In this document: one piece after another, positions 9,278 to 17,335 of the stretch
Position numbering within the stretch: the stretch's first letter is position 1
How the letters are laid out: each line of letters opens with the position of its first letter
Source: Streptomyces sp. NBC_01244
Lineage (GTDB): Bacteria > Actinomycetota > Actinomycetes > Streptomycetales > Streptomycetaceae
Length of the DNA: 64,000 bases
Assembly: GCF_035987325.1 (NCBI RefSeq)
Contig: NZ_CP108488.1
Location: 3,906,001 to 3,970,000, forward strand
Direction: 5' to 3'
Program-made: the position numbers and the translations under genes
The notes under the pieces: model-generated
The model's input: the letters and a program-made list of their open reading frames with translations, nothing else
The model's database searches: none
What the model was told of the DNA's origin: nothing

Positions 9278-10150
9278 TCACCCCTCGGCAGGCGCGCGCC
9301 CCGTCAGGGCCGCCAGGCTGGAGCGGACGTGGTTCATGTGGGCCCGCATCTCGTCCTGGGACTCCCCGTGCTCCCGCAGGATCCGCTCCGTCTCCCGCCC
9401 GACCCGCTCCTCCCGCACCCGGGCCTCCGCGATCAGCTCCGCCGCCTTCGCCTCCGCGTCCTCCTGGCCGTGCCGGGCCGTCTCCTGGGCCTGCGCGAAG
9501 GCCCGCTTCGCCTCCGACAGCCGGGACTCCGCGTACCGCTCGAGCTCGGCGTGTCGGGACTCCAGCTCCGCCTCCCGCGCCGCCAGCTCCCGCTCCGCCG
9601 CGTCCCAGCGCTCCGCGTGTTCCTGTTCGCGTTCCGCGAGCAGCGCGTCCGCCCGGCGGGCCGTGTCCGCCAGCACCGCCTGCGCTTCCGCCCGCCACGC
9701 CGCCGCGTCGTCCCGCGCCTCGGTCCGCGCGTCGTCCGCCTCGCGCCCCGCCCGCAGCAGCCCCTGCCGGGCCCGGACCTCGGTCTGATCCCGCACCGCC
9801 TGGGCGTCGCCGCGCGCCAGCTCCGTGACCCGCTCGGCGTGTGCCTCGGCGGCGCCCGCCGCCGCCAGCGCGTCCGCCCGCGCGTCGCCCCGCAGCGTCT
9901 CGGACTCCTCCTCGGCCAGCAGCAGGATCCGGCGGGCGCGCTCGCCGAGCTCCTCGTACGTCTGCGGGGCCAGTCCGGAGACCTCCACGCGCAGCCGCTC
10001 CGCCTCCGCCTCCATCTGCTTGGCCAGCACGGTCAGCCGGGCCACCCGCTCCCAGGCCTCGTCCCGGCTCCCCGACAGCCGGGCGAGGTACCGGTCCACC
10101 TCTTCGGCCCGGTAGCCACGGCCACGCACGGTCGTAAAGGGTGCACTCAT
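9278..10150 (-). CDS. DivIVA-domain coiled-coil protein (290 aa)
   Basis: The N-terminus (TTVRGRGYRAEEVDRYLARL) fits the DivIVA membrane-targeting motif in which a short turn precedes a coiled coil. From about residue 25 to 280 the protein is almost uninterrupted Glu/Ala/Arg-rich heptad sequence, including a stretch of AERE/AARE repeats. Such proteins (relatives of FilP and Scy) form filaments or scaffolds at hyphal tips. Many Streptomyces annotations call this family cellulose-binding protein, for which I see no support. It is monocistronic, 159 bp from the downstream end of the next operon. Confidence 0.75.
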   Translation of the reverse strand: MSAPFTTVRGRGYRAEEVDRYLARLSGSRDEAWERVARLTVLAKQMEAEAERLRVEVSGLAPQTYEELGERARRILLLAEEESETLRGDARADALAAAGAAEAHAERVTELARGDAQAVRDQTEVRARQGLLRAGREADDARTEARDDAAAWRAEAQAVLADTARRADALLAEREQEHAERWDAAERELAAREAELESRHAELERYAESRLSEAKRAFAQAQETARHGQEDAEAKAAELIAEARVREERVGRETERILREHGESQDEMRAHMNHVRSSLAALTGRAPAEG

Positions 10151-10270
10151 CCTGGAAGCGCCTCTCTCGCGGGGATTCTTGCCAAGGATGCGTCATTTGC
10201 TCCCAGAAGCCCGAATGGCCGGGCCGAGACCCTGTTCGAGGGTCACGACCCGGCCATCCGGATGAGCTGA

Positions 10271-10287
10271 GGATCCTCGGAGGATCC
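10271..10287 (-). terminator. Hairpin downstream of the SUKH-4 gene
   Basis: 7-bp stem GGATCCT-CGG-AGGATCC, 23 nt past the stop codon of the 834-residue gene. Modest strength, no U tract. Confidence 0.45.
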
Positions 10288-10309
10288 GCTCGAGATCAGC
10301 AGAAACCGG

Positions 10310-12814
10310 TCAGAGGAGCCCGTCCCACATCTGCTCCAGCAGCACCGACCACCAGTTCTCCGGCGACGCGAGCGCCGCACTGTCCAGCCCCGCCAGGTTC
10401 GCCTGGAAATCGACGGTCCAGCGGCCCGCCTGCTCCGGCGTCAGATGCTGGCGCAGTCGCCACATGTGACCCAGCATCGCCAGCGACCGTACGAACTGCG
10501 GCAGCGAGGAGTTGACGAACTGCGGGGGCACCGGCGCCCCGCCCGGACCGCTCTCCACCGGCACCGCCACGATGTGCGCGGTCCCGTACTGCACGCACAG
10601 CGCCTTGCCGAAGTCGCTGCCCACCACCAGGTACGAGCCCGCGTCCGAGGCCGGCTGCACCTGCCGCTGCGCCGCCAGCTCGGCCAGCGTCGGCAACGGG
10701 GCACCCGGTACGGCCTGGGCCCAGAAGAACGGCCCGAAATCGACGGGCAGACCCGACCACATCAGCGTCTGCGCCACGATCTCCGGCACACCCTGCCGGG
10801 ACACCGCGCGCTGCTCGAAGCGGAACACGCCCTGCGGCCCGAACGCCCCCGCCAGCTCCTGCGCGATCGCGTCCAGCGGGATCGCCGGCTGCAACGGCAC
10901 CTGCTGCAGCGGTGCGCGCACCGGCGCGGGGCGCGCCGGGCCGTCCGCCACCTGGTGCAGTTCGCCCTGGTGGGTCAGCAGGTGCCGCACGCCCTGCTGC
11001 CGGCCCGCGTGGTCCGTGCCGTACGGAGCCACGCTCGTGATCCGGACCTGAGGCCAGGTCTCCCGGATCATGCGCGCGCAGTAGCCGCCGGGCAGTTCGC
11101 ACGAGGCCAGCTCGGTGTGCAGTTCCAGCACCTGCTGCGGAGGCACGTTCATGGCCCGCAGCTCGTACAGGATCTGCCACTCCGGGTGCGGGGTGCCGGG
11201 CGCGGAACGGCGGATGAGCTGCTGCTCGGAGCCGTCGGGAGCCCGGTAGCGCAGTACGGCCTGGTAGCCGGGGCCGACCGTGGGCGCCCCGGAAGCGGGG
11301 GCCTGCGGCGCGGGTGCCTGCGGCGCGTGTACGGGTGACTGCGGCGCGGGACCGGGAGGGCCGGGCGGCGCGGGCTGCCCGGTCACGGCCGGACCGGCCA
11401 GCATCGTCGCGGCATGGTCCAGCCCGCCACCGGGAGCGCCGGGCGCACCCGGAGCACCGGGGGCCCCCGGCGGACCGGGCGGCTGGGGTACGCCGGGACC
11501 GGCCAGCATCGTGGCCGCGTGGTGCGCGCCACCACCGGGCGCTCCGGGGGGACCGGGAGGCGCGGGCGGCTGCCCGGCGCCCGACGGAACCCCGGGCGGG
11601 CCGGGCGGCTGGGGTACGCCGGGGCCGGCCAGCATGGTGGCGGCGTAGGCGTCTCCGCGCCCGCCGGACGACCCGGGAGCCCCCGGCGGACCGGGAGGCG
11701 CGGGCTGCCCGGTCACGGCCGGACCCGCCAGCATCGTCGCGGCATGGTCCAGCCCGCCACCGGGAGCGCCGGGCGCACCCGGAGCACCGGGCGGGCCGGG
11801 CGGCACGGGCTGCTGCGGACCGCCGGGGCCCGCGAGCATGGTGGCGGCGTACGCAGGCGACCCGGCACCGCCGCCGGGCGCACCGGGCGGACCCGGCGGA
11901 GTCACGGGCGCGGGGGCCCCGGGCCGGTTGACCCGGGCCTTGCTCGTCGGCGCGTCGGCGATGTCCCCACGGGACACCCCGCCGGAACCGGCGGCGGAGC
12001 CGGAGCCCTGCCCCTGCCCCTGCCTCGAGGACTCCGGGTCCAGCGCGGGCACGACGGCCGTCTTCGGCAGCTCACTGCCCCTGGGCATCAGGGTCGTGCG
12101 CGCCTCCGGGCCCGGCCCCGACGATGCCGGGGCGTCGTCCAGGTCCGTTCCGGACAGCGGCGGCGCGAACACCGTCGCCGGTAGCGGTACGGACACGGAG
12201 TCCGCACCGGGGTTCACGTCGGTACCGGCCCAGGGCGTGGCCCCGGTCGGCACCGCGGCGGGCATCCCGTCGTTGGCGGTCGGCTCGTACGGGACCTCTC
12301 CCCCGCGCCGCAACGGCACCGGCTGCGGATCCGGAGGGCCCGCATCGGAAGGAGCGGCCGGAGCCGCCTGCCCGACCGGCACCGAAGGGGCCACCGGCGC
12401 TTCCGGAGCGGCGGGCGCCGCCGGGGCCACCGGAGCCGCCGGGATCCCCGCCCGGTCCGCCGCCTCCTGGAGCCACTCGGGCGGACTCAGCATGAACGAG
12501 GTCTGTTCCGAGTCGATGCGCGGCACCGGCACCGAAGCCTCGGCCTGCGCGGCGGACGCCCCGTACTCCTCCTCGTAACGGCGGATCACCTCACCCACCG
12601 GCAGGCCGGGCCAGAGCGTCACCTCCCCGCTGTCCCGCGCGATGACGAGCCGCTGCCGGCCGGCCCCCGACACGGGGCCCGCAGCGCGGTCCTCCGCCCA
12701 CACGACGAAACCGAGTCCGAACTCCCGTACGCGCACCTCGCGGTGCTGGTACGCGGGCACGTCCCCGTTGATCCATTCCTCGGCGCGCTCCTGCGCCTGC
12801 GCAAACGTCACCAT
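10310..12814 (-). CDS. Multidomain deaminase-like / SUKH-4 protein with AATMLAGP repeats (834 aa)
   Basis: Three parts are visible. Residues 1-85 form a small alpha/beta domain (FAQAQERAEEWING...LVIARDSGEVTLWPG) like YrhB-type immunity domains. Residues 130-500 are Pro/Gly/Ala low complexity with five copies of AATMLAGP. Residues 510-640 resemble a zinc deaminase of toxin type, with HTE near 566 and a C-x6-C pair (SCELPGGYC) in place of the usual PCxxC. Residues 640-834 match SUKH-4 (FRFEQRAVSRQGVPE, LPVDFGPFFW, SYLVVGSDFGK). There is no signal peptide, TM segment or toxin-delivery module. The ATG at 12814 has GGAAGGG upstream. The gene starts 7 bp after the WHH/SUKH gene stop, so the two form an operon. 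Deaminase activity is inferred only. Confidence 0.75.
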   Translation of the reverse strand: MVTFAQAQERAEEWINGDVPAYQHREVRVREFGLGFVVWAEDRAAGPVSGAGRQRLVIARDSGEVTLWPGLPVGEVIRRYEEEYGASAAQAEASVPVPRIDSEQTSFMLSPPEWLQEAADRAGIPAAPVAPAAPAAPEAPVAPSVPVGQAAPAAPSDAGPPDPQPVPLRRGGEVPYEPTANDGMPAAVPTGATPWAGTDVNPGADSVSVPLPATVFAPPLSGTDLDDAPASSGPGPEARTTLMPRGSELPKTAVVPALDPESSRQGQGQGSGSAAGSGGVSRGDIADAPTSKARVNRPGAPAPVTPPGPPGAPGGGAGSPAYAATMLAGPGGPQQPVPPGPPGAPGAPGAPGGGLDHAATMLAGPAVTGQPAPPGPPGAPGSSGGRGDAYAATMLAGPGVPQPPGPPGVPSGAGQPPAPPGPPGAPGGGAHHAATMLAGPGVPQPPGPPGAPGAPGAPGAPGGGLDHAATMLAGPAVTGQPAPPGPPGPAPQSPVHAPQAPAPQAPASGAPTVGPGYQAVLRYRAPDGSEQQLIRRSAPGTPHPEWQILYELRAMNVPPQQVLELHTELASCELPGGYCARMIRETWPQVRITSVAPYGTDHAGRQQGVRHLLTHQGELHQVADGPARPAPVRAPLQQVPLQPAIPLDAIAQELAGAFGPQGVFRFEQRAVSRQGVPEIVAQTLMWSGLPVDFGPFFWAQAVPGAPLPTLAELAAQRQVQPASDAGSYLVVGSDFGKALCVQYGTAHIVAVPVESGPGGAPVPPQFVNSSLPQFVRSLAMLGHMWRLRQHLTPEQAGRWTVDFQANLAGLDSAALASPENWWSVLLEQMWDGLL
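11371..11790. repeat. Pair of 90-bp direct repeats inside the SUKH-4 gene
   Basis: 11371-11460 and 11701-11790 are identical except for one base and lie exactly 330 bp (110 codons) apart. They encode the DHAATMLAGP plus Gly-Pro-rich units. The near identity at DNA level points to recent duplication or gene conversion. Confidence 0.85.
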
Positions 12815-12821
12815 CGCGCCG

Positions 12822-13895
12822 TCACCCTTCCACCGGTGCCGATGCCGGACCGGCACCCGGAACCGAACGTTCTGCCGACCCGGAGCCCGGCCCTGCTCCC
12901 GAACCCGCTCCCGACACGGGAACCGAGCGCGCGAATCCGCCGTCCACCATCAGACCGGCCACCGTTTCCAGTTCCGGCGGATTGCCCGCCAGCCGTTCCA
13001 GGAAGGCGTCGAAATCCGCACCGCACGGCAGCAGCAACCGCTCCACGCGTTCCTGGACCGACCAGCCGTCCTGGTCGCGCGCATCGTCGAACGGGGAGAA
13101 CCAGACCGAACCGACTCCGCCCGCCGAGGACTCCCCGCGCACCTTCACCGCGAGCAGCCCGCCCTGCGCGAAGGCCACGCACAGGTAGTCCTTCGTCAGG
13201 TGGTCCCGCAGGCACTTGTTGACGTAGACGAGGTCGTTGACCGCCGCCTCCTCGCGCACCGTGAAGAACGGCTGGTCCACCAGCAGTCCCAGCTCCACGT
13301 CGAGGCCGGTGCCCACCGGCGCGCAGCCGCCCGCCGCCTTCAGGAAGGAGCGGTACGCCTCCGGGAGCCGGTAGCCGAGGTCCTCCTCGACGCCCTGGAC
13401 CTGCTGCTCGGACACCGATACCACCGTCTTGGGCAGCCCCAGGTGCACCGGGCGCACTTCCTGCAAGGGCCGCGTCCCGCGCTTGTCGTGGTCCACCGCC
13501 GCCGTTGCCAGACCGGCGTGGTGCCTCAGCAGCGACTTCACCTCGACCGGGACCAGCTCCATGCGGCGCGTGCCGGACACGTGGTGCCAGGTCCAGCCGT
13601 GCGGGGTCGACACCGGGCCGACCGTGTCCCACAGTTCGTGGCCGGTCGCCCGCATGGCCGCGTTCGCGGACACGCAGTCCGTCAGGCGCAGCTCGTCCAC
13701 GCCGAAGCCCTCCGGGGGCTCGGCGATCTCGACGGCCGCACGGGCGTACGGCGCGAAGTCGGGGTGCCCGTTCGCGTCGATGCGGACTCCGTGGGGATGG
13801 CGCGCGGCCCGGACGGGGTCCGGGAAATGCACGACCTGCCCCGAATAAGCGGCGTTGGGTGGCGCGGCCTGATGCCCGAGCCGACCTGTCGTCAT
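12822..13895 (-). CDS. WHH-type HNH nuclease domain fused to SMI1/KNR4 (SUKH-1) domain (357 aa)
   Basis: The N-terminal 135 residues follow the WHH toxin-nuclease pattern: VRIDANGHPDFAPYA, a D-x-x-x-AN box, then GWTWHH (W103 H104 H105), RMELVPVEV and HHAG (H125/H126). In the family as I remember it a His stands two residues after the LVP-x-x segment; here Lys120 occupies that place, so the nuclease may be weakened. Residues 160-320 are a clear SMI1/KNR4 domain (LGYRLPEAYRSFLKAAGG). The last 35 residues are Ser/Gly/Pro-rich. Toxin-like and immunity-like domains thus share one chain without an export signal. The ATG has AGGGGG 9 nt upstream. It is the first gene of the minus-strand operon. Confidence 0.75.
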   Translation of the reverse strand: MTTGRLGHQAAPPNAAYSGQVVHFPDPVRAARHPHGVRIDANGHPDFAPYARAAVEIAEPPEGFGVDELRLTDCVSANAAMRATGHELWDTVGPVSTPHGWTWHHVSGTRRMELVPVEVKSLLRHHAGLATAAVDHDKRGTRPLQEVRPVHLGLPKTVVSVSEQQVQGVEEDLGYRLPEAYRSFLKAAGGCAPVGTGLDVELGLLVDQPFFTVREEAAVNDLVYVNKCLRDHLTKDYLCVAFAQGGLLAVKVRGESSAGGVGSVWFSPFDDARDQDGWSVQERVERLLLPCGADFDAFLERLAGNPPELETVAGLMVDGGFARSVPVSGAGSGAGPGSGSAERSVPGAGPASAPVEG

Positions 13896-14124
13896 GGCGG
13901 TAGCCCCCTGCTGGATCTGGCTGGTTCACCACAGCCTATGTGCTCCGGCAAGGACGTCACCCGCACGTGTGCGGGGACCCCGCGGGACGGCCGGGAAGAT
14001 CCGAATTGATACGAATATTCGACCCCGCTTCCACATGCCACGGGACATTTGACAGGCTGTCCCCACAGCACGGGGGCGTGCGCGACAGCGGTCAGCACCG
14101 CGGCCACGGGAGGGAATGCGCACC
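13896..14124. promoter_or_regulatory. Shared control region of the two SUKH/deaminase operons
   Basis: 229 bp between divergent start codons. It holds an inverted repeat CCGCAC-GT-GTGCGG (13961-13974), a palindrome CGAATATTCG (14012-14021) in a locally AT-richer patch, and a lone consensus -35 TTGACA (14049-14054) without a convincing -10 at the right distance. Confidence 0.45.
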
Positions 14125-14796
14125 ATGCAGAACACGGCAACACGTACAGACGCGGCCGACGCCCACTCAGGAGGCGCGGGAGCCCTGGGATCCGCGCGAT
14201 CCTCGGGATCCGCGGGCCCCACGGACTCCCGCGGACCGGCGGACCCGCCCGGTCCCACGGGATCCGGTGGCCCGGCGGTCGTCCCGGCGCAGGCCCGCGC
14301 GGCGGCCGACCAGGGCCCCGGCGACCCCCGGCTGCGCTGGGGCGGAGGGGACGGCCGCCCCGCCGTGCCCACGCTCCGCTTCCGCCGCGACGGGATCCTG
14401 CCCACCGTGGCCGCCGCCCTGTCCGTACGCGGCGAAACCCTCACCGGGACCGCCGGCAAGGCCGACCTGTCCCCCGTCCTGCACGCCCTCGTACAGGACT
14501 TCCTCGACACCCTCACGAGCGGCCAACGCGAACGTTTCACCGGCCGATGTCCGGAGGCGATCCTGCTCTCCCGCCACCTCGCCGCCGTCGAGGGCGCCCG
14601 CAGCAAGCGCGCCTCGCGCAAGCCCCTGGCGCCCAGCGAGGCGCGCCGCTCGCTGAAGCACTCCAAGATCACCGCTCGCCGCATCCGCGAGGACGGCGAC
14701 CCGCTCCACGGCAGCTACGCACCGCCCTGCCGCTCCTGCGAGGCCCTCCTCGCCCACTTCGGCGTACGCCCCGTCGACCTCACTCACCCCGAGTAG
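14125..14796 (+). CDS. YwqJ-like deaminase (223 aa)
   Basis: Residues 1-65 are Ala/Gly/Ser/Pro-rich linker. Residues 80-220 match the YwqJ deaminase family: LPTVAAALSVRGETLTG, a catalytic C142-P-E144, GDPLHGSYAPPCRSC with PC202-x-x-C205, and the LLAHFGV end. The zinc and proton-shuttle residues look intact, so the domain could deaminate a base or nucleotide. In other bacteria YwqJ domains sit at the C-termini of secreted polymorphic toxins; here no leader or WXG module exists. ATG 14125 was preferred to ATG 14116 because GGGAGGGA directly abuts the latter. The SUKH-3 gene begins 5 nt after the stop. Confidence 0.82.
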   Translation: MQNTATRTDAADAHSGGAGALGSARSSGSAGPTDSRGPADPPGPTGSGGPAVVPAQARAAADQGPGDPRLRWGGGDGRPAVPTLRFRRDGILPTVAAALSVRGETLTGTAGKADLSPVLHALVQDFLDTLTSGQRERFTGRCPEAILLSRHLAAVEGARSKRASRKPLAPSEARRSLKHSKITARRIREDGDPLHGSYAPPCRSCEALLAHFGVRPVDLTHPE

Positions 14797-14801
14797 CCGC
14801 C

Positions 14802-15326
14802 ATGACGACCACCTCCGCTTCGTACGCCCGCTCCTCCGCGACCCGCTTCCCCGTCGCCGTGGACTCCGCCCTGCGCACCGCCGGCTGGGAGCCGGGCCGC
14901 TGGGACATCAAGCAGGCCGAGTACTGGGCCGACGCCCTGCGCGACCACACCACCCCCGCCGGGCACCGGCACACCGTGTTTCCGGCAGCCGTCGAGGCCT
15001 GGGCGGAGTTCGGGAACCTCACCGTCACCGCCCCGGGCCCCGGCCGCCAGATCGCGCCCACCGCGATACGCCTGGACCCGCTCACCGGCCTGCACCTCGC
15101 CCGTACCTTCGCGGACCTCGGCCGCGCCCTCTCCACCCAGCTCTGCCCGCTCGGCGTCGAGGCCGACACGGACCCGGCCGGGGGAGGCTCCCACTTCGCC
15201 CTCGACCGCGAGGGCCGCGTCTACTGCGTGGACCACACCGGCGACTGGTACCTCGGCTCGAGCCTCGACGAGGCCCTCACCCTCCTCCTGACGGGCCTCC
15301 AGCCGACCCGCCTGACGACGGGCTGA
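14802..15326 (+). CDS. SUKH-3 family immunity-type protein (174 aa)
   Basis: Single-domain SUKH-3 protein: RWDIKQAEYWADALRD, FPAAVEAWAEFGNLTV, ALSTQLCPLGVEADTD, ALDREGRVYCVDHTGDWYLG and a C-terminal DEALTLLLTG helix are the family landmarks. SUKH-3 proteins are predicted to neutralise nucleic-acid-acting toxins by direct binding. The gene starts 5 nt after the YwqJ deaminase stop, making this the most economical toxin/antidote-like pair of the cluster. No separate ribosome-binding site stands out beyond the end of the upstream gene, so coupled translation is likely. Confidence 0.82.
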   Translation: MTTTSASYARSSATRFPVAVDSALRTAGWEPGRWDIKQAEYWADALRDHTTPAGHRHTVFPAAVEAWAEFGNLTVTAPGPGRQIAPTAIRLDPLTGLHLARTFADLGRALSTQLCPLGVEADTDPAGGGSHFALDREGRVYCVDHTGDWYLGSSLDEALTLLLTGLQPTRLTTG

Positions 15327-15355
15327 GCACCGGACGCCGCGAGCCCAAGACGGCC

Positions 15356-15907
15356 CTAGCCCTCCAGCCCGGGAAGCCGCTCCCCTTCCCCCGGGTAGCG
15401 GCCCTCCTCCAGCCGGAAGAGGTACGCCCGCAGATCGGCGGCGAGCCCGCCCTCCAGGTACGCCCGGAACTCCCGCGCCCCCGCGGCGGCGTCCCGGTCG
15501 GCGGGATGGACGCTGTCCGCGTACTCGGCCAGCGTGAGCTCCAGGTGCTCCTCGACCCGGCCCCGCCCGGCCCACCACCGGCGCACCGTCTCCGGGGTCC
15601 ACCAGCGGTCCCCGTCGTACGCGTACTCCTGGAAGGGCTCCTCGTCCGCCGCGTCGACCACCTCGCGCACTTCGGCCGGGCTCCGCGGCTGCCGGAAGAC
15701 GTACTCGAGGGCGCCCTCGGTGCTCGCCGCGTACATCACGTTTCCGGGCGCGTTCAGCCGCCCGGTCCAGCACGTGTCCGTCTCGCCCGTGTAGAACGGC
15801 CCCGGCACGTTCAGCCAGAGCCGCTTCTCCCACCGCCCCTGGAACAGCTTCCGGTCCTCCTCCGTCAGCTCCGCCACCGGATCCCAGCCCACCGTCATCC
15901 CGGTCAT
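15356..15907 (-). CDS. Uncharacterised protein coupled to the histidine kinase (183 aa)
   Basis: A soluble acidic protein rich in Trp, Arg and Glu (GRWEKRLWLNVPGPFYTGETDTCWTG; WWTPETVRRWWAGRG). It has no signal peptide or TM segment. Relatives in Streptomyces are sometimes labelled ferredoxin, but it has no cysteine cluster and only one Cys, so that label is not supported. The first ATG overlaps the stop codon of the kinase gene by 4 nt (ATGA), suggesting coupled translation; a second in-frame ATG lies three codons later. It converges with the SUKH-3 gene, 29 bp away. Confidence 0.7.
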   Translation of the reverse strand: MTGMTVGWDPVAELTEEDRKLFQGRWEKRLWLNVPGPFYTGETDTCWTGRLNAPGNVMYAASTEGALEYVFRQPRSPAEVREVVDAADEEPFQEYAYDGDRWWTPETVRRWWAGRGRVEEHLELTLAEYADSVHPADRDAAAGAREFRAYLEGGLAADLRAYLFRLEEGRYPGEGERLPGLEG

Positions 15908-17181
15908 CCCGGCTCTCCCCCTTTCCGCTCGCCCGGCAGGACCGCCGAGACCTTGAAGCCGCCCTCGTCCGTCGGGCCGGACACGAACACCCCGCCCAGT
16001 CCGAGCACCCGCTCGCGCATCCCCACCAGGCCGTTCCCGCCACTGGGCAGCCCCGGCTCGGTCGCCTTGCCGTCGCAGGGGCCGTTCTCCACCTGCATGG
16101 CCACCTCTCCCTCCCGGTGCGCCAGCCGTACGACGACCCGCGCGCCCGCGGCGTGCTTGTGGCAGTTGGTCAGCGCCTCCTGCACGACCCGGTAGGCGGT
16201 CTGCTCCACCTCCGCCACGTACGCGGAGTACTCGCCGTGCACGTCCAGCTCCACGAGCATCCCGGCCGCCCGCGACTGTCCCACCAGCGCCTCCAGCTCG
16301 CTCAGCGTCGGTCCGTCCTCGAAGCTCCCCACGAGGGCCACCGGCGTGGCCACGACCGCCGGCTTCGGCGCCTGCGCCCGCAGCACGCCGAGCATCTCGC
16401 GCAGCTCCGTCAGCGCCTGGCGTCCCATGTCCCCGACCAGCGCCGCGTTCTTCGCCGCCTTCACCGGGTCCTTGGCGGCGATCGCCTGGACCGCCGCCGC
16501 GTGCACGACCATGAGCGACACCCGGTGGGCCACGACGTCGTGCATCTCCCGTGCGATCCGGGTCCGCTCCTCCGTACGGGCCCACTCGGCGCGTTCCTCG
16601 GCCCGGTCCGCGAGCAGCGACAGCTCCCGCTCCAGCGAGTCCGCCCGCTCCTGCAGGCTCTCCATCAGCCGCCTGCGGGCCGCCGTGTACAGGCCGAAGA
16701 GCACCGGCGGCACGGTGAGCGCCACCGCCACGAACACGGACAGGGTGACGGCGAAGGTGAGGGTGATCTCGGGGTCGTTCCGGGTCCGCATGTACATCGC
16801 CACATAGGTCGCGGCCAGCGACATCGACGCCAGGGTCGCGGTGATCCGCCGGGGCACCTCGGAGGCGGCCAGCGTGTACAGCCCGACCAGCCCGAGCAGG
16901 AACCCCATGGCCGCCGGCGCCACCGCGATGCCGACCAGCACCACGACGATCGGCCAGCGCCGCCGCAGCACGAGCACCGACCCGACCAGCACCCCGAACA
17001 GCACCCCGGCGAAGACCGGGATCCCGGCCTCGTGGGCGAACCAGACGCCCTCCACCCCGCACTCGGCGGCGGACACCACGCCGAGCCCCGCGTCCAGCAC
17101 GGCCGACCTGCGCCGCTCCCACCACAGAGGCCCGTCCCGCCCGGCCCCCGCCTCTCCCTGCTCTTCCCCCGTACTGGTCAT
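15904..17181 (-). CDS. Sensor histidine kinase, LiaS/DesK (HisKA_3) class (425 aa)
   Basis: Residues 25-170 hold several hydrophobic helices forming a membrane sensor without a recognisable extracellular domain. A coiled linker leads to the HisKA_3 dimerisation helix RTRIAREMHDVVAHRVSLM, where the His of EMHD is the phosphosite. The HATPase_c domain has the N-box (AYRVVQEALTNCHKHA) and a G-box (GGNGLVGMRERV). Such kinases normally pair with a NarL-type regulator next door; here the downstream coupled gene is uncharacterised and the nearest regulators are about 14 kb away. The ATG at 17181 was chosen by family length; the ribosome-binding site is weak. Confidence 0.88.
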   Translation of the reverse strand: MTSTGEEQGEAGAGRDGPLWWERRRSAVLDAGLGVVSAAECGVEGVWFAHEAGIPVFAGVLFGVLVGSVLVLRRRWPIVVVLVGIAVAPAAMGFLLGLVGLYTLAASEVPRRITATLASMSLAATYVAMYMRTRNDPEITLTFAVTLSVFVAVALTVPPVLFGLYTAARRRLMESLQERADSLERELSLLADRAEERAEWARTEERTRIAREMHDVVAHRVSLMVVHAAAVQAIAAKDPVKAAKNAALVGDMGRQALTELREMLGVLRAQAPKPAVVATPVALVGSFEDGPTLSELEALVGQSRAAGMLVELDVHGEYSAYVAEVEQTAYRVVQEALTNCHKHAAGARVVVRLAHREGEVAMQVENGPCDGKATEPGLPSGGNGLVGMRERVLGLGGVFVSGPTDEGGFKVSAVLPGERKGGEPG

Positions 17182-17335
17182 GCGGTCCAGCCTACGCAGC
17201 GGCCCCGGTCCGGAGGCGACCGGAAATCCCGCTGAAGGGCTCGGATTTGTACCGTCGCATTCAGGGCGCCTGGTGCGGCATAGTAGGTCCCGTCGACTCA
17301 ACCATCGGGGCGCAATGTCCGGTTTGGTCGGCTAA

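Noticed and set aside
9278..10150. Cellulose-binding protein annotation
   Set aside because: The sequence is a continuous coiled coil with a DivIVA-like tip and has no carbohydrate-binding fold or signal peptide.
11371..11790. CRISPR-like spaced repeats
   Set aside because: Two 90-bp units in frame inside a protein gene and encoding AATMLAGP; not short palindromic repeats with unique spacers, and no cas genes are present.
10310..15326. Contact-dependent or type VII secreted toxin locus
   Set aside because: No WXG100, LXG, RHS, PAAR or signal peptide segment and no secretion ATPase nearby; the domains appear intracellular.
15356..15907. Ferredoxin annotation for the kinase-coupled gene
   Set aside because: Only one cysteine in the protein, so no iron-sulphur cluster can be bound in the usual way.
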